From the NCBI RefSeq assembly GCF_003944705.1, contig NZ_RWIS01000008.1:124001-188000 (forward strand): a DNA stretch of 64,000 bases. Reading direction: 5' to 3'. The notes beneath the pieces were generated by a model. It made no database searches. It was not told where the DNA came from and worked only from the letters and a program-made list of their open reading frames with translations. Both the position numbers and the translations under genes were made by a program. This document shows, one piece after another, positions 1 through 8,242 of this stretch (position 1 is the stretch's first letter; each line of letters opens with the position of its first letter). The DNA comes from Hymenobacter metallilatus (GTDB lineage: Bacteria > Bacteroidota > Bacteroidia > Cytophagales > Hymenobacteraceae).

Positions 1-471
1 AGTACCGGCGTGGCCGAGCCCGTAGAAGTACACATCCGTCGCGAAAGTCAACGAACCGGTTCCGGTCGGTTTACCATCCGCCATACCCGGGTGCACCAAG
101 CCTACCTGTACTACTACATCAACCCTCAGCCCGCAGTGCCCATCACTGGGTTGGGCCTGGAGTTTGCCGATAACCAAGTAACGGTTGCCCCAGACCCCAA
201 CTACTGGACCGACAGCCGGATCTTTCTGCAGACTGCCGCCGATGAAGCGCAGGAAACAGCCACCGCCGAGACACAGGCCAGCGTGAAACTAACCGGTATC
301 ATGACCCTGAATGGCCAAGCGTACGGACGTTGTCTTTGGGGAAAGTTCACCCTGGCCAAAGGCAGTCAGCCAACTAAAACAGACGACGTAGCAGAGTTCT
401 TTTACACGAAGGATCAGGGCTTGGTGGCGTATACCAAAGCCAATGGCCAAATGTGGATGCGGGTGAAGTAA
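1..471 (+). CDS. hypothetical protein, 5'-partial
   Basis: The frame is open from the first base of the window, so the start is probably outside; a GTG at 10 is the first possible start seen. About 157 codons are visible. I recognise no family. The protein has alternating polar and aromatic stretches (for example YLYYYINPQ) and a C-terminal half that reads like beta strands; no membrane segment or signal is visible in the part shown. It ends just before a strong hairpin that also serves the convergent aceF gene. Function unknown. Confidence 0.55.
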   Translation, partial: STGVAEPVEVHIRRESQRTGSGRFTIRHTRVHQAYLYYYINPQPAVPITGLGLEFADNQVTVAPDPNYWTDSRIFLQTAADEAQETATAETQASVKLTGIMTLNGQAYGRCLWGKFTLAKGSQPTKTDDVAEFFYTKDQGLVAYTKANGQMWMRVK

Positions 472-494
472 GCACTGCTGATTTCAGCCAATGC

Positions 495-530
495 AAACGG
501 CCCGCCCTGCAAGTGCAGAGCGGGCCGTTT
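495..530. terminator. bidirectional hairpin terminator
   Basis: AAACGGCCCGC is followed after a short inner stem by GCGGGCCGTTT, giving an almost perfect GC-rich hairpin with A and T tails on both sides. It lies between two convergent genes (unknown gene ending at 471, aceF ending at 554), so it can serve both strands. Confidence 0.8.
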
Positions 531-553
531 AACTTTTACAGGTTCCGTCAGGC

Positions 554-2314
554 TCAGATAAGCATCCGCATGGGGTCTTCCAGCAGGGCTTTCAGCGTCT
601 GAAGGAAGGCGGCGCCGGTGGCACCGTCCACCACGCGGTGGTCACAGCTGAGGGTTACCTTCATTACATTGCCGATGGCCAGCTGCCCGTCCTTCACCAC
701 GGCCGTCTGCTTGATGCCGCCTACGGCCAGGATGCAGGCATCCGGGGGGTTGATGATGGCCGTGAATTCCTCAACACCAAACATGCCCAGGTTACTGATG
801 GTGAAGGTGCTGCCCTCCCACTCGGCGGGCTGCAGCTTTTTGCTCTTGGCTTTGCCGGCCAGCTCTTTCACCTCGGTGGCAATGCTGCTGAGGCCTTTAC
901 CATCGGCGTTGCGCACCACCGGCACCAGCAGGCCCTCATCCACGGCTACAGCCACGCCAATGTTTACCACCTTGTTCTGGCGGATTTTGTCGCCGAGCCA
1001 GGAGGAGTTAACAGCGGGGTGCTGTTTCAGGGCTACGGCAGCAGCCTTAATAACCAGGTCGTTGAAGCTGAGCTTGATGGGCGACAGGGCATTGAGCTGG
1101 GTACGCACTTCCATGGCCCGGTCCATCAGGATTTCCATGGTCAGGTAGAAGTGCGGGGCCGTGAACAGGCTTTCTGAGAGGCGGCGGGCAATAACCTTAC
1201 GCATCTGCGACACGGGCGTGTCGGTGTAGGTGCCTTCTGGCTGTTGGTTGTTGGTGGTTGGTGGTTGGGCCGGGGCAGATACCGCCGGAGCAGCCTGAGG
1301 AGCAGGGGCCGCGGTGGGCTGGGTAGCCGGACCAGCTACGGCAGCAGGTTGGGCGGCAGCAGCTTCTAGGTCGCGGGATACGATGCGGCCGTTTTCACCG
1401 GAGCCCTTTACAGTGCTCAGGTCGATGCCTTTGTCTTTGGCAATGCTCTTGGCCAGCGGCGAAGCGAAGATGCGGCCCGACTGGTTGGTGGTAGTTGGTG
1501 GTTGGTTGCCGGCTTCGGCCGCCGGAGCCGGGGCCGAGGTAGTGGCAGCAGCCGGCGCAGCTTCAGCAGCGGCTGGAGCCGGAGCCGCGCTACCGCCCGA
1601 TTGACCACCGAGCAGGGCCTGCACGTCGGCACCTTCTTCGCCAATGATGGCCAGCACACCGTCTACCGGAATAGCTTCGCCTTCTTTGGGGCCGATGTAT
1701 AAGAGGGTGCCATCCTCGTAGTTATCCAGCTCCATGGTGGCCTTATCGGTTTCCACTTCGGCCAGGATGTCGCCGGATTTCACTTTGTCGCCTACCTTCT
1801 TGAGCCAGGCGGCAATGGTGCCTTCCGTCATCGTGTCGCTCATTTTGGGCATCCGGATGATGGTGGCTTTTTTGCCGTTGCCGGCGGGGGCCGGAGCGGG
1901 CGCGGCAGCCGGGGCCGGAGCAGCCGGAGCGGCAGCGGGAGCCGGGGCAGCGGGTGCCGGAGCAGCTTCCGTTTTGGGGGCCTCAGCCGGGGCAGCGGCT
2001 GCTGGAGCGGGGGCCGCTTCAGCTTTGGGAGCGGCCGGGGCCGAGCCGCCGTTGAGCAGGGCCGAAATATCTTCGCCCTCCTTGCCCACAATGGCCAGCA
2101 GGCCATCTACGGGCACGGCGTCGCCTTCTTTGGGGCCAATATGAAGAAGAGTGCCGTCCTCGTAGTTCTCGAGTTCCATGGTGGCTTTGTCGGTTTCAAC
2201 TTCCGCCAGAATGTCCCCGGATTTTACTTTGTCGCCTACTTTTTTGAGCCACGAAGCAATGACCCCTTCGGTCATTGTGTCGCTCATCTTGGGCATTTTT
2301 ATGAGTTCGGCCAT
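554..2314 (-). CDS. aceF: pyruvate dehydrogenase E2, dihydrolipoamide acetyltransferase
   Basis: Cytoplasmic core subunit of the pyruvate dehydrogenase complex; transfers acetyl from lipoyl-lysine to CoA. The 586-aa product has two N-terminal lipoyl domains (about 1-76 and 146-225), each with ETDKAT where K is lipoylated, a peripheral subunit-binding domain (IFASPLAKSIAKDKGI), and the catalytic domain with DHRVVDG (H559, D563) near the end. Ala/Pro-rich linkers separate the domains. The frame stays open upstream to 2581, but MAELIKMPKMSDTMTEG at 2314 is the family N-terminus. E1 is not adjacent. Two linker stretches (QPPTTNNQQ and NQPPTTTNQ) come from an A/C-rich simple repeat also seen in intergenic DNA nearby. 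The branched-chain or 2-oxoglutarate E2 is less likely because of the double lipoyl domain and the DTMTEG motifs. Confidence 0.93.
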   Translation of the reverse strand: MAELIKMPKMSDTMTEGVIASWLKKVGDKVKSGDILAEVETDKATMELENYEDGTLLHIGPKEGDAVPVDGLLAIVGKEGEDISALLNGGSAPAAPKAEAAPAPAAAAPAEAPKTEAAPAPAAPAPAAAPAAPAPAAAPAPAPAGNGKKATIIRMPKMSDTMTEGTIAAWLKKVGDKVKSGDILAEVETDKATMELDNYEDGTLLYIGPKEGEAIPVDGVLAIIGEEGADVQALLGGQSGGSAAPAPAAAEAAPAAATTSAPAPAAEAGNQPPTTTNQSGRIFASPLAKSIAKDKGIDLSTVKGSGENGRIVSRDLEAAAAQPAAVAGPATQPTAAPAPQAAPAVSAPAQPPTTNNQQPEGTYTDTPVSQMRKVIARRLSESLFTAPHFYLTMEILMDRAMEVRTQLNALSPIKLSFNDLVIKAAAVALKQHPAVNSSWLGDKIRQNKVVNIGVAVAVDEGLLVPVVRNADGKGLSSIATEVKELAGKAKSKKLQPAEWEGSTFTISNLGMFGVEEFTAIINPPDACILAVGGIKQTAVVKDGQLAIGNVMKVTLSCDHRVVDGATGAAFLQTLKALLEDPMRMLI

Positions 2315-2340
2315 CGGTATCGTCGTTGGATTGAGTGGGT

Positions 2341-2371
2341 CAAAATTAGCCCGAAAATTCGGGGCTGCAAA
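2341..2371 (-). promoter_or_regulatory. aceF promoter with palindromic operator-like spacer
   Basis: On the minus strand, TTTG (2368-2371) and TAATTTTG (2341-2348) are separated by 19 bp, matching the Bacteroidota primary-sigma promoter (-33 TTTG, -7 TAnnTTTG). The -7 box lies 26 bp upstream of the aceF start. The spacer holds CCCGAA-AA-TTCGGG (2350-2363), a perfect two-arm palindrome placed where a repressor would block polymerase. The promoter match is seen in the sequence; the operator role is inference. Confidence 0.6.
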
Positions 2372-2480
2372 CGAAACCTGCGGATGGCAAAACCAGCTGT
2401 CAGCAGCGAATTTTCGCCTGTAGCTCCGGATAGATTGCGCTGCAATTTGCTGGTTCGAGCGTAGAGCCGCTTGCCTGTTC

Positions 2481-3104
2481 TTAGACCATTTCCTGCAAAT
2501 GCCGCACGTCCAGGAAGCTGCGCACGGTGAACAGGGAGCCGGTGTAGTCGAGTTGGTAGAGGCAGAGGTTGTGGTGCTCAAAGCTGTCCATCTGGCTCAG
2601 GGGGTAGCCCAGCAGCTGGCAGAGCAGCACCCGCATGGCCCGGCCGTGCATACACACCAGCACGGTTTCCTCTTCGGTACGGGAAGTAAGCAGCTCAATG
2701 ACGGGGCGCTGGCGGGCGGCTACTTCCTCGGGGCTTTCCCCGCCCTGCAGGCGGGCGGTGGTACGGCCGGCCCGCCAGTCCTGCAGCACCGTGTGGTACT
2801 CTTCGTCTTCCTCCGGGGTAATGCGCATACCTTCCCGGGTGCCCCAGCTAATCTCGTTGAGGCCGGCGTGCTGCTCGTGGGGCAGGCCCAGCTCCAGAAA
2901 CCCCCGCACCGATTGGTGGGTGCGCTGCAGCAGGGAGGTGTACACTTTGTCGAAGGGCACGTGGCGGTAGGCCGCAAAAAAGCGGGCCGCCTGTCGGTGG
3001 CCGGCCTCGTTCAGGGAAGAATCGACGCCGCTGCCCTGTACAATGCCGCGCACGTTGAAATCCGTCTGGCCGTGGCGAATGAGGTAGATTTTTTTGACGC
3101 TCAT
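2481..3104 (-). CDS. histidine phosphatase family protein (phosphoglycerate mutase-like)
   Basis: 207 aa. The N-terminus has LIRHGQTD with phospho-acceptor H11, followed by the second arginine region, the acid-base glutamate stretch NEISWGTREG, and the second catalytic histidine in VCMHGRAMR. This is the full histidine phosphatase (clan of cofactor-dependent phosphoglycerate mutase) architecture at normal length, cytoplasmic, with no signal. Substrate cannot be set from sequence: alpha-ribazole phosphatase, sugar phosphatase and broad-specificity phosphatases all look like this. It is divergent from the menaquinone genes to its right and co-directional with aceF, 166 bp upstream of the aceF start, but aceF has its own promoter. 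Confidence 0.85.
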   Translation of the reverse strand: MSVKKIYLIRHGQTDFNVRGIVQGSGVDSSLNEAGHRQAARFFAAYRHVPFDKVYTSLLQRTHQSVRGFLELGLPHEQHAGLNEISWGTREGMRITPEEDEEYHTVLQDWRAGRTTARLQGGESPEEVAARQRPVIELLTSRTEEETVLVCMHGRAMRVLLCQLLGYPLSQMDSFEHHNLCLYQLDYTGSLFTVRSFLDVRHLQEMV

Positions 3105-3311
3105 TTCCCGCTGCTTTTGCTGGTTATGCCGTTAAAGTACGGGCTTTTCCGGTACACGGATGCACAAATTGCCGCGCCAGGAAGCCACAACCTGCGCAAC
3201 ACCCCGTACCTTTTCGCCCCAGAATGGTTGTATACTATCTTCCCTTCTGCATCTTTTATCAGGCGGCCGCCCCACCCCCGACGGCCGGCGCCGCTGTTCT
3301 TACCGCCCGCT

Positions 3312-3743
3312 ATGACGCTGGAGCAACTCACCCACTGGGTAGGCACCCGCCCCACCCTGGCCGACGCCCTCGGCATTGAACTCACTGCCCTCACCGACGA
3401 GTACCTGGAAGGCCGGATGCCCGTGGATGGCCGCACCCATCAGCCCATGGGCCTGCTGCACGGCGGGGCCTCGGTAGCCCTGGCCGAAACCCTGGGCAGC
3501 GTGGGCGCCGCCACCAAAATAGACCCCACCCGGCAGGCCTGCGTCGGCCTCGAAATCAACGCCAACCACCTCAAAGGAGTGCGCGACGGTCATGTAATCG
3601 GCCGGGCCACTCCCCTGCACGTGGGCCGCAGCACGCAGGTCTGGGAAATCCGGATTACGCACGAGGAAACCGGGGCCCTGGTGTGCATCAGCCGCATCAC
3701 CATGGCTGTTATTGACCTGCCCCCAGCCAAGCCGCAGGCATGA
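3312..3743 (+). CDS. menI: hotdog-fold thioesterase, probable 1,4-dihydroxy-2-naphthoyl-CoA thioesterase
   Basis: 143 aa, single hotdog domain of the YdiI/EntH/PaaI type. The signature GLLHGGASVALAETLGS has the helix-cap HGG and probable catalytic E59; it closely resembles E. coli YdiI (MenI), which hydrolyses DHNA-CoA in menaquinone synthesis. The start ATG at 3312 was chosen because the upstream open frame is antisense to the phosphatase and lacks homology. The stop overlaps the start of menF by 4 bp (ATGA), so the two are translationally coupled; menD and menB follow. This context supports the menaquinone role over a general phenylacetyl-CoA-type thioesterase. Confidence 0.82.
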   Translation: MTLEQLTHWVGTRPTLADALGIELTALTDEYLEGRMPVDGRTHQPMGLLHGGASVALAETLGSVGAATKIDPTRQACVGLEINANHLKGVRDGHVIGRATPLHVGRSTQVWEIRITHEETGALVCISRITMAVIDLPPAKPQA

Positions 3744-4960
3744 GTTCCTTGCAGCGGATTTCCTGGCAGCCCCAGTTGCCCGTACCCGACCGGCTGCGGC
3801 GCCTGGTGGCGCTGGCCCTTACCAGCGGCCGGCCGGTGGCGCTGTGGCGGCTGCCGAACACGCAGTACGCCCGCCTGTGCTTGTGCCTGAACGTAGACTC
3901 GGCATTTGCGGGCCTGCCACCGGCGCTGGAACCCACAGCCCCGGCCGGATTCGCCTTTTTCCCTTTTCGCGACTCCGACCACAACCCGCCGCTGTTTCTG
4001 CCTGCCGACCTGTTTTTCGACCTGGCTCACCCCGATGAAATTTGGGTAAGCGCCGCCGCTGCTGCCCGCCTACCGGAGCTGCGGCAGCGGTTTGCAGCCC
4101 TCCCCGACGCGGCCGAGTTGCCCTGGCACGTGAGCCGGCAGCCGGTGCCGGTGCCGGCCTCCCGCGAGGAGTACGAAGCCCTGGTGGCGGCCGGCATAGC
4201 CGCTATTGAGGCCGGCACGGTGCGCAAGGTGGTTTCCAGCCGGGCCGTGCGGCAGCCCCTGCCGGCCGGGTTCGATGCCCTGGCTGCCTTCGAGGAGCTG
4301 CAAACGCGCTACCCCAACGCCTTTGTATCGTTGGTGAGTGCGCCGGGCGTGGGCACCTGGCTGGGCGCTACGCCCGAGGTGCTGGCCGAGGTAGATGAGC
4401 ACCAGGTATTCCGGACGATGGCACTGGCGGGCACTCAGCCGCTGCTGCCGGGCATGAAGCCCGCCACCGCCCGTTGGGCCCACAAAGACCTGGAGGAACA
4501 CGCCATGGTGGCCCGCTTCATTGTGAATTGCTTTAAGCAGCTGCGCCTGCGCGAGTACGATGAGCAGGGCCCACGCACGGTGGTGGCCGGGCAGCTGCTG
4601 CACCTGCGCACCGATTTTGCCGTGCAGCTCAATGAGGTGCCCTTCCCTACCCTGGGCACCGATATGCTGCGGCTGCTGCACCCCACGCCCGCCGTGGGTG
4701 GCGTACCTAAGCAGCCAGCCCTGGAATTTCTGCGCCACCACGAGGGCTACGACCGGGCGTACTATGCTGGTTTTCTGGGCCCCGTAAATCTGCCCGATGC
4801 GGGCGTGTCCCGCCTCTACGTGCACCTGCGCTGCCTGCAACTGCGGCCTCAGGAGGCTATTCTGTACGCCGGCACTGGCCTCACCGCCGACTCCGAGCCG
4901 GCGCGGGAGTGGCAGGAAACCGAACTGAAACTACGGACCATTGGGGCCATTTTGAATTAA
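3740..4960 (+). CDS. menF: isochorismate synthase
   Basis: 406 aa chorismate-binding enzyme converting chorismate to isochorismate, first committed step of menaquinone synthesis. Family landmarks: VRKVVSSRAV (Lys general base region), the ALAGTQPL turn, the EEHAMVARFI helix with metal-binding glutamates, and the C-terminal HPTPAVGGVPKQPA plus GFLGPV that fix it as the isochorismate/salicylate synthase branch. The N-terminal 130 residues are divergent, as usual for the family. It overlaps the thioesterase gene by 4 bp and is followed by a long inverted repeat, then menD. A salicylate or siderophore role is unlikely with menD and menB next door. Confidence 0.9.
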   Translation: MSSLQRISWQPQLPVPDRLRRLVALALTSGRPVALWRLPNTQYARLCLCLNVDSAFAGLPPALEPTAPAGFAFFPFRDSDHNPPLFLPADLFFDLAHPDEIWVSAAAAARLPELRQRFAALPDAAELPWHVSRQPVPVPASREEYEALVAAGIAAIEAGTVRKVVSSRAVRQPLPAGFDALAAFEELQTRYPNAFVSLVSAPGVGTWLGATPEVLAEVDEHQVFRTMALAGTQPLLPGMKPATARWAHKDLEEHAMVARFIVNCFKQLRLREYDEQGPRTVVAGQLLHLRTDFAVQLNEVPFPTLGTDMLRLLHPTPAVGGVPKQPALEFLRHHEGYDRAYYAGFLGPVNLPDAGVSRLYVHLRCLQLRPQEAILYAGTGLTADSEPAREWQETELKLRTIGAILN

Positions 4961-4973
4961 AAATTGCTTGGTG

Positions 4974-5084
4974 AACGTCATGCTGAGCGGAGCCGAAGCA
5001 TCTCTACCGCTTCGTTGCAATGCTAATCAATTAGTCAGAGGTAGAGATGCTTCGACTTCGCTCCGCTGCGCTCAGCATGACGTT
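4974..5084. repeat. long inverted repeat, family A (menF-menD junction)
   Basis: Left arm begins AACGTCATGCTGAGC and continues to GAAGCATCTCTACC; the right arm is its near-perfect reverse complement, with an 8-bp insertion, around a loop of about 30 bp. It starts 14 bp after the menF stop and ends 22 bp before the menD start, filling the spacer. Other members of the family lie at 30218, 45122 and 49041. Confidence 0.85.
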
Positions 5085-5106
5085 CTTCTGTACCAATCTA
5101 TAGCTT

Positions 5107-6981
5107 ATGTCGACCCTGCAAGCCGTTCACAATATCCCTGAAATCTGCGCCCAATTGGGCATTACGGACGTGGTATTGTCGCCGGGTTCCCGGTGCGCCC
5201 CGCTTACCATTGCCTTTGCCCGCCACCCGGCCATTACGGTGCGCACCGTGCCCGACGAGCGGGCCGCCGCTTTCATTGGGCTGGGGCTGGCGCAAAGCCA
5301 GCGGCGGGCGGTGGCGCTGGTATGCACCTCCGGCACGGCCGGCCTCAACTACGCGCCGGCCGTAGCCGAAGCGTATTTCCAGCAGATTCCGCTGGTGGTG
5401 TTTACCGCCGACCGTCCCCCGGAATGGATAGACCAGCTCGACGGGCAAACCATCCGCCAAACCGACCTCTACGGGGCACACGCCAAAGGCTCTTTCACGT
5501 TTCCCGCCGATACCACCCACCCCGACGCCCAGTGGCACGCCGCCCGGCTGGTTTCGGAGGCTATTGAGCTGGCCGAGCAGTTTCCGGCGGGGCCCGTGCA
5601 GGTAAATGTGCCGCTGCGGGAGCCCTTTTATCCCAAACAGGGCGAGGAGCTGCAATTTGGACCGGTGCGCGTGACGCGGGAGCTGCCGGGCAGCCCGGTG
5701 CTGCCAGCGGCCGTGTTGCAGGAGCTGGCCGCCGCCATCCGGAGCACCAGCCGGGTGCTGGTGGTAGCCGGCCAGCACCCCTACCACGCCGACCTGCTGC
5801 TGGCTCTGCGCCGGTTTGCGGCCGCCTACCAGGTGCCCGTGGTCGGCGACCTGATTGCCAACCTGCACTTGCCCGCCGCGGCCGGCTATGACCAGCGCAA
5901 CCGTCCTTTGGGCCGCCAGGACGTATTTATGGCCGTGCCCGAACCGGGCCTGAAAGAGGCGCTCAAGCCGGAGCTGCTCATCACCTTCGGCCAGTCGTTG
6001 ATTTCCAAGGCCCTGAAGCTGTACCTGCGCAACGCCAGGCCGGCCCAGCACTGGCACATTCAGCCCGCCGGAGCCGTAGCCGATACCTTCCAGTCGCTCA
6101 CGAAAATTGTGCGGATGGAACCGCTGGATTTTTTTGAGCTGCTGCCGGTTGCTTTACCTTCGCCTCACTCCCTTGCCCCCTCTCCGGGGGGAGAGGCACC
6201 CCAGGCATACACCGCCGCCCCGGATGCCACCCGCGTAGCCCCAGTGCCACGCCTGACCTGGCCCGGTGGCGGGGCTCACCTCACAGAGGCCGAAGCCACG
6301 GCCAAAGGGGCCTACCTGCGGCCCTGGCAGGCGGCCGAGAACTGGGCCGATGGGTTTCTGCGGGAGTTTATGGGGCAGTCCAACCAGCCGTTCAACGAGT
6401 TTACGGCCATCTACCGGGCCTTGCAGCACCTCCCCGACCATGCGGCCCTGCACCTGGCCAATAGCATGGCCGTGCGCTACGCCAACATTCTGGGCCTACC
6501 CGCGGGGCGCATGGTAGAGGTGTTTGCCAACCGGGGCACCAGCGGCATTGATGGCTGCACCAGCACGGCCGTGGGCGCCGCCCTGGCCCGCCCCGACCGG
6601 CCCGTGGTGCTGCTCACCGGCGACGTGGCCTTTTTTTATGACCGCAACGCTTTCTGGCACAACTACCCCACGCCCAACCTGCGCGTCATTCTGCTCAATA
6701 ACCACGCCGGCGGCATCTTCCGGCTGATTGACGGCCCCCGCCAGCAGCCGGAGCTGGAGGAGTTCTTTGAAACCCGCCAATCCCTGCGGGCCGAGAATAC
6801 CGCCCGGGATTTTGGCCTGCGCTACCTGCCGGTTTCTACTTTTGCTGAACTTGAGTCGGCGCTACCGGTTTTCTTTGCAGCCGAATCCGGCGCGGCCCTG
6901 CTCGAAATAACCACCAGCAGCCCTACCAACGCCGAATTCTTTGAACAGTACCGGGCGCAAGTCCGCACATCTTTTTCTTAA
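5107..6981 (+). CDS. menD: 2-succinyl-5-enolpyruvyl-6-hydroxy-3-cyclohexene-1-carboxylate synthase
   Basis: ThDP enzyme joining isochorismate and 2-oxoglutarate in menaquinone synthesis. 624 aa. N-terminal pyrimidine-binding domain: VVLSPGSRCAPLTIAF, then DERAAAFIGLGLAQ (ThDP-activating Glu) and CTSGTAGLNYAPA. The C-terminal diphosphate domain has TGDVAFFYDRNAF and NNHAGGIFRLI. It is about 40-60 residues longer than usual MenD; the excess lies in a low-complexity linker at about 345-400, part of which (residues about 353-365, PSPHSLAPSPGGEA) is encoded by a repeat fragment. Starts after family-A repeat; menB follows after a family-B repeat. Confidence 0.92.
   Translation: MSTLQAVHNIPEICAQLGITDVVLSPGSRCAPLTIAFARHPAITVRTVPDERAAAFIGLGLAQSQRRAVALVCTSGTAGLNYAPAVAEAYFQQIPLVVFTADRPPEWIDQLDGQTIRQTDLYGAHAKGSFTFPADTTHPDAQWHAARLVSEAIELAEQFPAGPVQVNVPLREPFYPKQGEELQFGPVRVTRELPGSPVLPAAVLQELAAAIRSTSRVLVVAGQHPYHADLLLALRRFAAAYQVPVVGDLIANLHLPAAAGYDQRNRPLGRQDVFMAVPEPGLKEALKPELLITFGQSLISKALKLYLRNARPAQHWHIQPAGAVADTFQSLTKIVRMEPLDFFELLPVALPSPHSLAPSPGGEAPQAYTAAPDATRVAPVPRLTWPGGGAHLTEAEATAKGAYLRPWQAAENWADGFLREFMGQSNQPFNEFTAIYRALQHLPDHAALHLANSMAVRYANILGLPAGRMVEVFANRGTSGIDGCTSTAVGAALARPDRPVVLLTGDVAFFYDRNAFWHNYPTPNLRVILLNNHAGGIFRLIDGPRQQPELEEFFETRQSLRAENTARDFGLRYLPVSTFAELESALPVFFAAESGAALLEITTSSPTNAEFFEQYRAQVRTSFS
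6163..6200. repeat. repeat fragment embedded in frame in menD
   Basis: The stretch contains CCCCCTCTCCGGGGGGAGAGG, cut here by its own symmetry, in a context (CCTCACTCCCTTGCC) typical of the intergenic C/G-rich palindromes at 21306 and 25563 in this window. Here it is translated as PSPHSLAPSPGGEA within the interdomain linker of MenD, so the reading frame has absorbed it. That it came from the same repeat class is inference from sequence resemblance. Confidence 0.55.
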
Positions 6982-6992
6982 TCTGCTTGTAT

Positions 6993-7090
6993 TGTCATCC
7001 TGAGCAAAGCGAAGGACCTTACCACATCTGAGCTACTAAACGACGACCGTCCATGCGTGATGAGGTCCTTTCGTTTTGCTCAGGATGACA
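6993..7090. repeat. long inverted repeat, family B (menD-menB junction)
   Basis: Left arm TGTCATCCTGAGCAAAGCG followed by AAGGACCT; right arm AGGTCCTTTCGTTTTGCTC then AGGATGACA. It begins 11 bp after the menD stop and ends 23 bp before menB. Related copies are at 31771 and, decayed, at 51528. Families A and B share the GTCATNCTGAGC head but differ in the body. Confidence 0.85.
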
Positions 7091-7113
7091 GTCGCCTTTA
7101 CGTTCTTCTACCT

Positions 7114-7938
7114 ATGTCAGAACAGCTCACCTGGACCCCAATTAAGGAGTTCCGCGAAATCCTCTTCACCCAGCACGGAGGTATTGCCAAAATCAGCATC
7201 AACCGCCCGCAGGTGCATAATGCCTTCACACCCCTCACGGTGCAGGAGATGATTGAGGCCATGCACATCTGCCGCGACCGGACCGACATTGGCGTCATCA
7301 TCCTGACGGGTGAGGGCGGCAAGGCCTTCTGCTCGGGCGGCGACCAGAGCGTGCGGGGCCACGGCGGCTACGTGGGCGACGACGCGGTACCCCGCCTGAA
7401 CGTGCTGGATTTGCAGAAGCTTATTCGCTCTATTCCGAAGCCGGTGGTGGCTATGGTAGCCGGCTGGGCCATCGGGGGCGGACACGTTTTGCACGTTGTC
7501 TGCGACCTGAGTATTGCCGCCGAAAACGCCCGCTTCGGTCAGACGGGGCCCATTGTTGGCTCGTTTGACGGTGGTTTCGGGGCCTCGTACCTGGCCCGGG
7601 TAGTAGGCCAGAAAAAGGCGCGTGAAATCTGGTTTCTCTGCGACCAGTACAACGCCCAGGAAGCCCTTGATATGGGCCTGGTAAACAAAGTAGTTCCCCT
7701 GGATCAGCTGGAGGCAACCACGGTGGCCTGGTGTCACAAAATTCTGGAGAAGAGTCCTTTGGCCCTGCGGATGCTCAAATCCAGCTTCAATGCCGAGCTG
7801 GACGGTCAGGCTGGTATTCAGGAGCTGGCCGGCAACGCCACTTTGCTGTATTACCTGAGCGAGGAAGCCAAGGAAGGTAAAAACGCCTTTATTGAGAAGC
7901 GCAAGCCTGACTTCTCCAAATATCCTAAGTTTCCGTAA
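7114..7938 (+). CDS. menB: 1,4-dihydroxy-2-naphthoyl-CoA synthase
   Basis: 274 aa crotonase-fold enzyme that cyclises o-succinylbenzoyl-CoA to DHNA-CoA. Diagnostic segments: [11 protein letters not shown] (oxyanion loop), [26 protein letters not shown] (MenB-specific Asp/Gly region) and the C-terminal [13 protein letters not shown] tail, which is a MenB hallmark. The ATG at 7114 (MSEQLTW) is preferred; the in-frame ATG at 7057 lies inside the family-B repeat. A rho-independent terminator follows, closing the menI-menF-menD-menB unit. Confidence 0.95.
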   Translation: MSEQLTWTPIKEFREILFTQHGGIAKISINRPQVHNAFTPLTVQEMIEAMHICRDRTDIGVIILTGEGGKAFCSGGDQSVRGHGGYVGDDAVPRLNVLDLQKLIRSIPKPVVAMVAGWAIGGGHVLHVVCDLSIAAENARFGQTGPIVGSFDGGFGASYLARVVGQKKAREIWFLCDQYNAQEALDMGLVNKVVPLDQLEATTVAWCHKILEKSPLALRMLKSSFNAELDGQAGIQELAGNATLLYYLSEEAKEGKNAFIEKRKPDFSKYPKFP

Positions 7939-7961
7939 CTGGTAACCATAGCGCTTGTCAG

Positions 7962-7995
7962 AAGGCCCGTACCATCCGGTATGGGCCTTTTTTTG
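7962..7995 (+). terminator. rho-independent terminator after menB
   Basis: AAGGCCCGTACC, a 4-base loop, then GGTATGGGCCTT followed by a run of T. The stem is 12 bp with one G-T style mismatch and it begins 24 bp after the menB stop. Confidence 0.88.
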
Positions 7996-8063
7996 CGCTA
8001 AGTGGCCAAACCTACATTCTCGTTACCATCCTGATTAACAGGATTATATCATATCAATAGAAC

Positions 8064-8078
8064 TTTACAAGTTGTAAA
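8064..8078. promoter_or_regulatory. short perfect palindrome in AT-rich spacer
   Basis: TTTACAA-G-TTGTAAA is a perfect 7-bp-arm palindrome in the AT-rich gap between menB and the RsbQ-like gene, about 165 bp upstream of that gene. It has the size of a dimeric regulator site. No function can be assigned; the rest of the 300-bp gap shows no gene. Confidence 0.3.
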
Positions 8079-8242
8079 CTCAACAGTATTAACAGTAGCC
8101 CTACCCGATTTCCCATTTTAGGAAGACAGGATTTTGTTGGGAAATGCTTGCCAATTAACCGCTTACAGGGCAGTTTATACGTTCAATCAGGTGAAGGTCG
8201 GATGGTACTTATCCGCGCTTACTCGTCTGGCTCACTAAGGGT

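Noticed and set aside
2499..3311. Long N-terminal extension of the hotdog thioesterase
   Set aside because: Antisense to the histidine phosphatase; family N-terminus begins at 3312.
7057..7113. Upstream ATG for menB
   Set aside because: Lies within a family-B repeat; MSEQ at 7114 matches MenB length.
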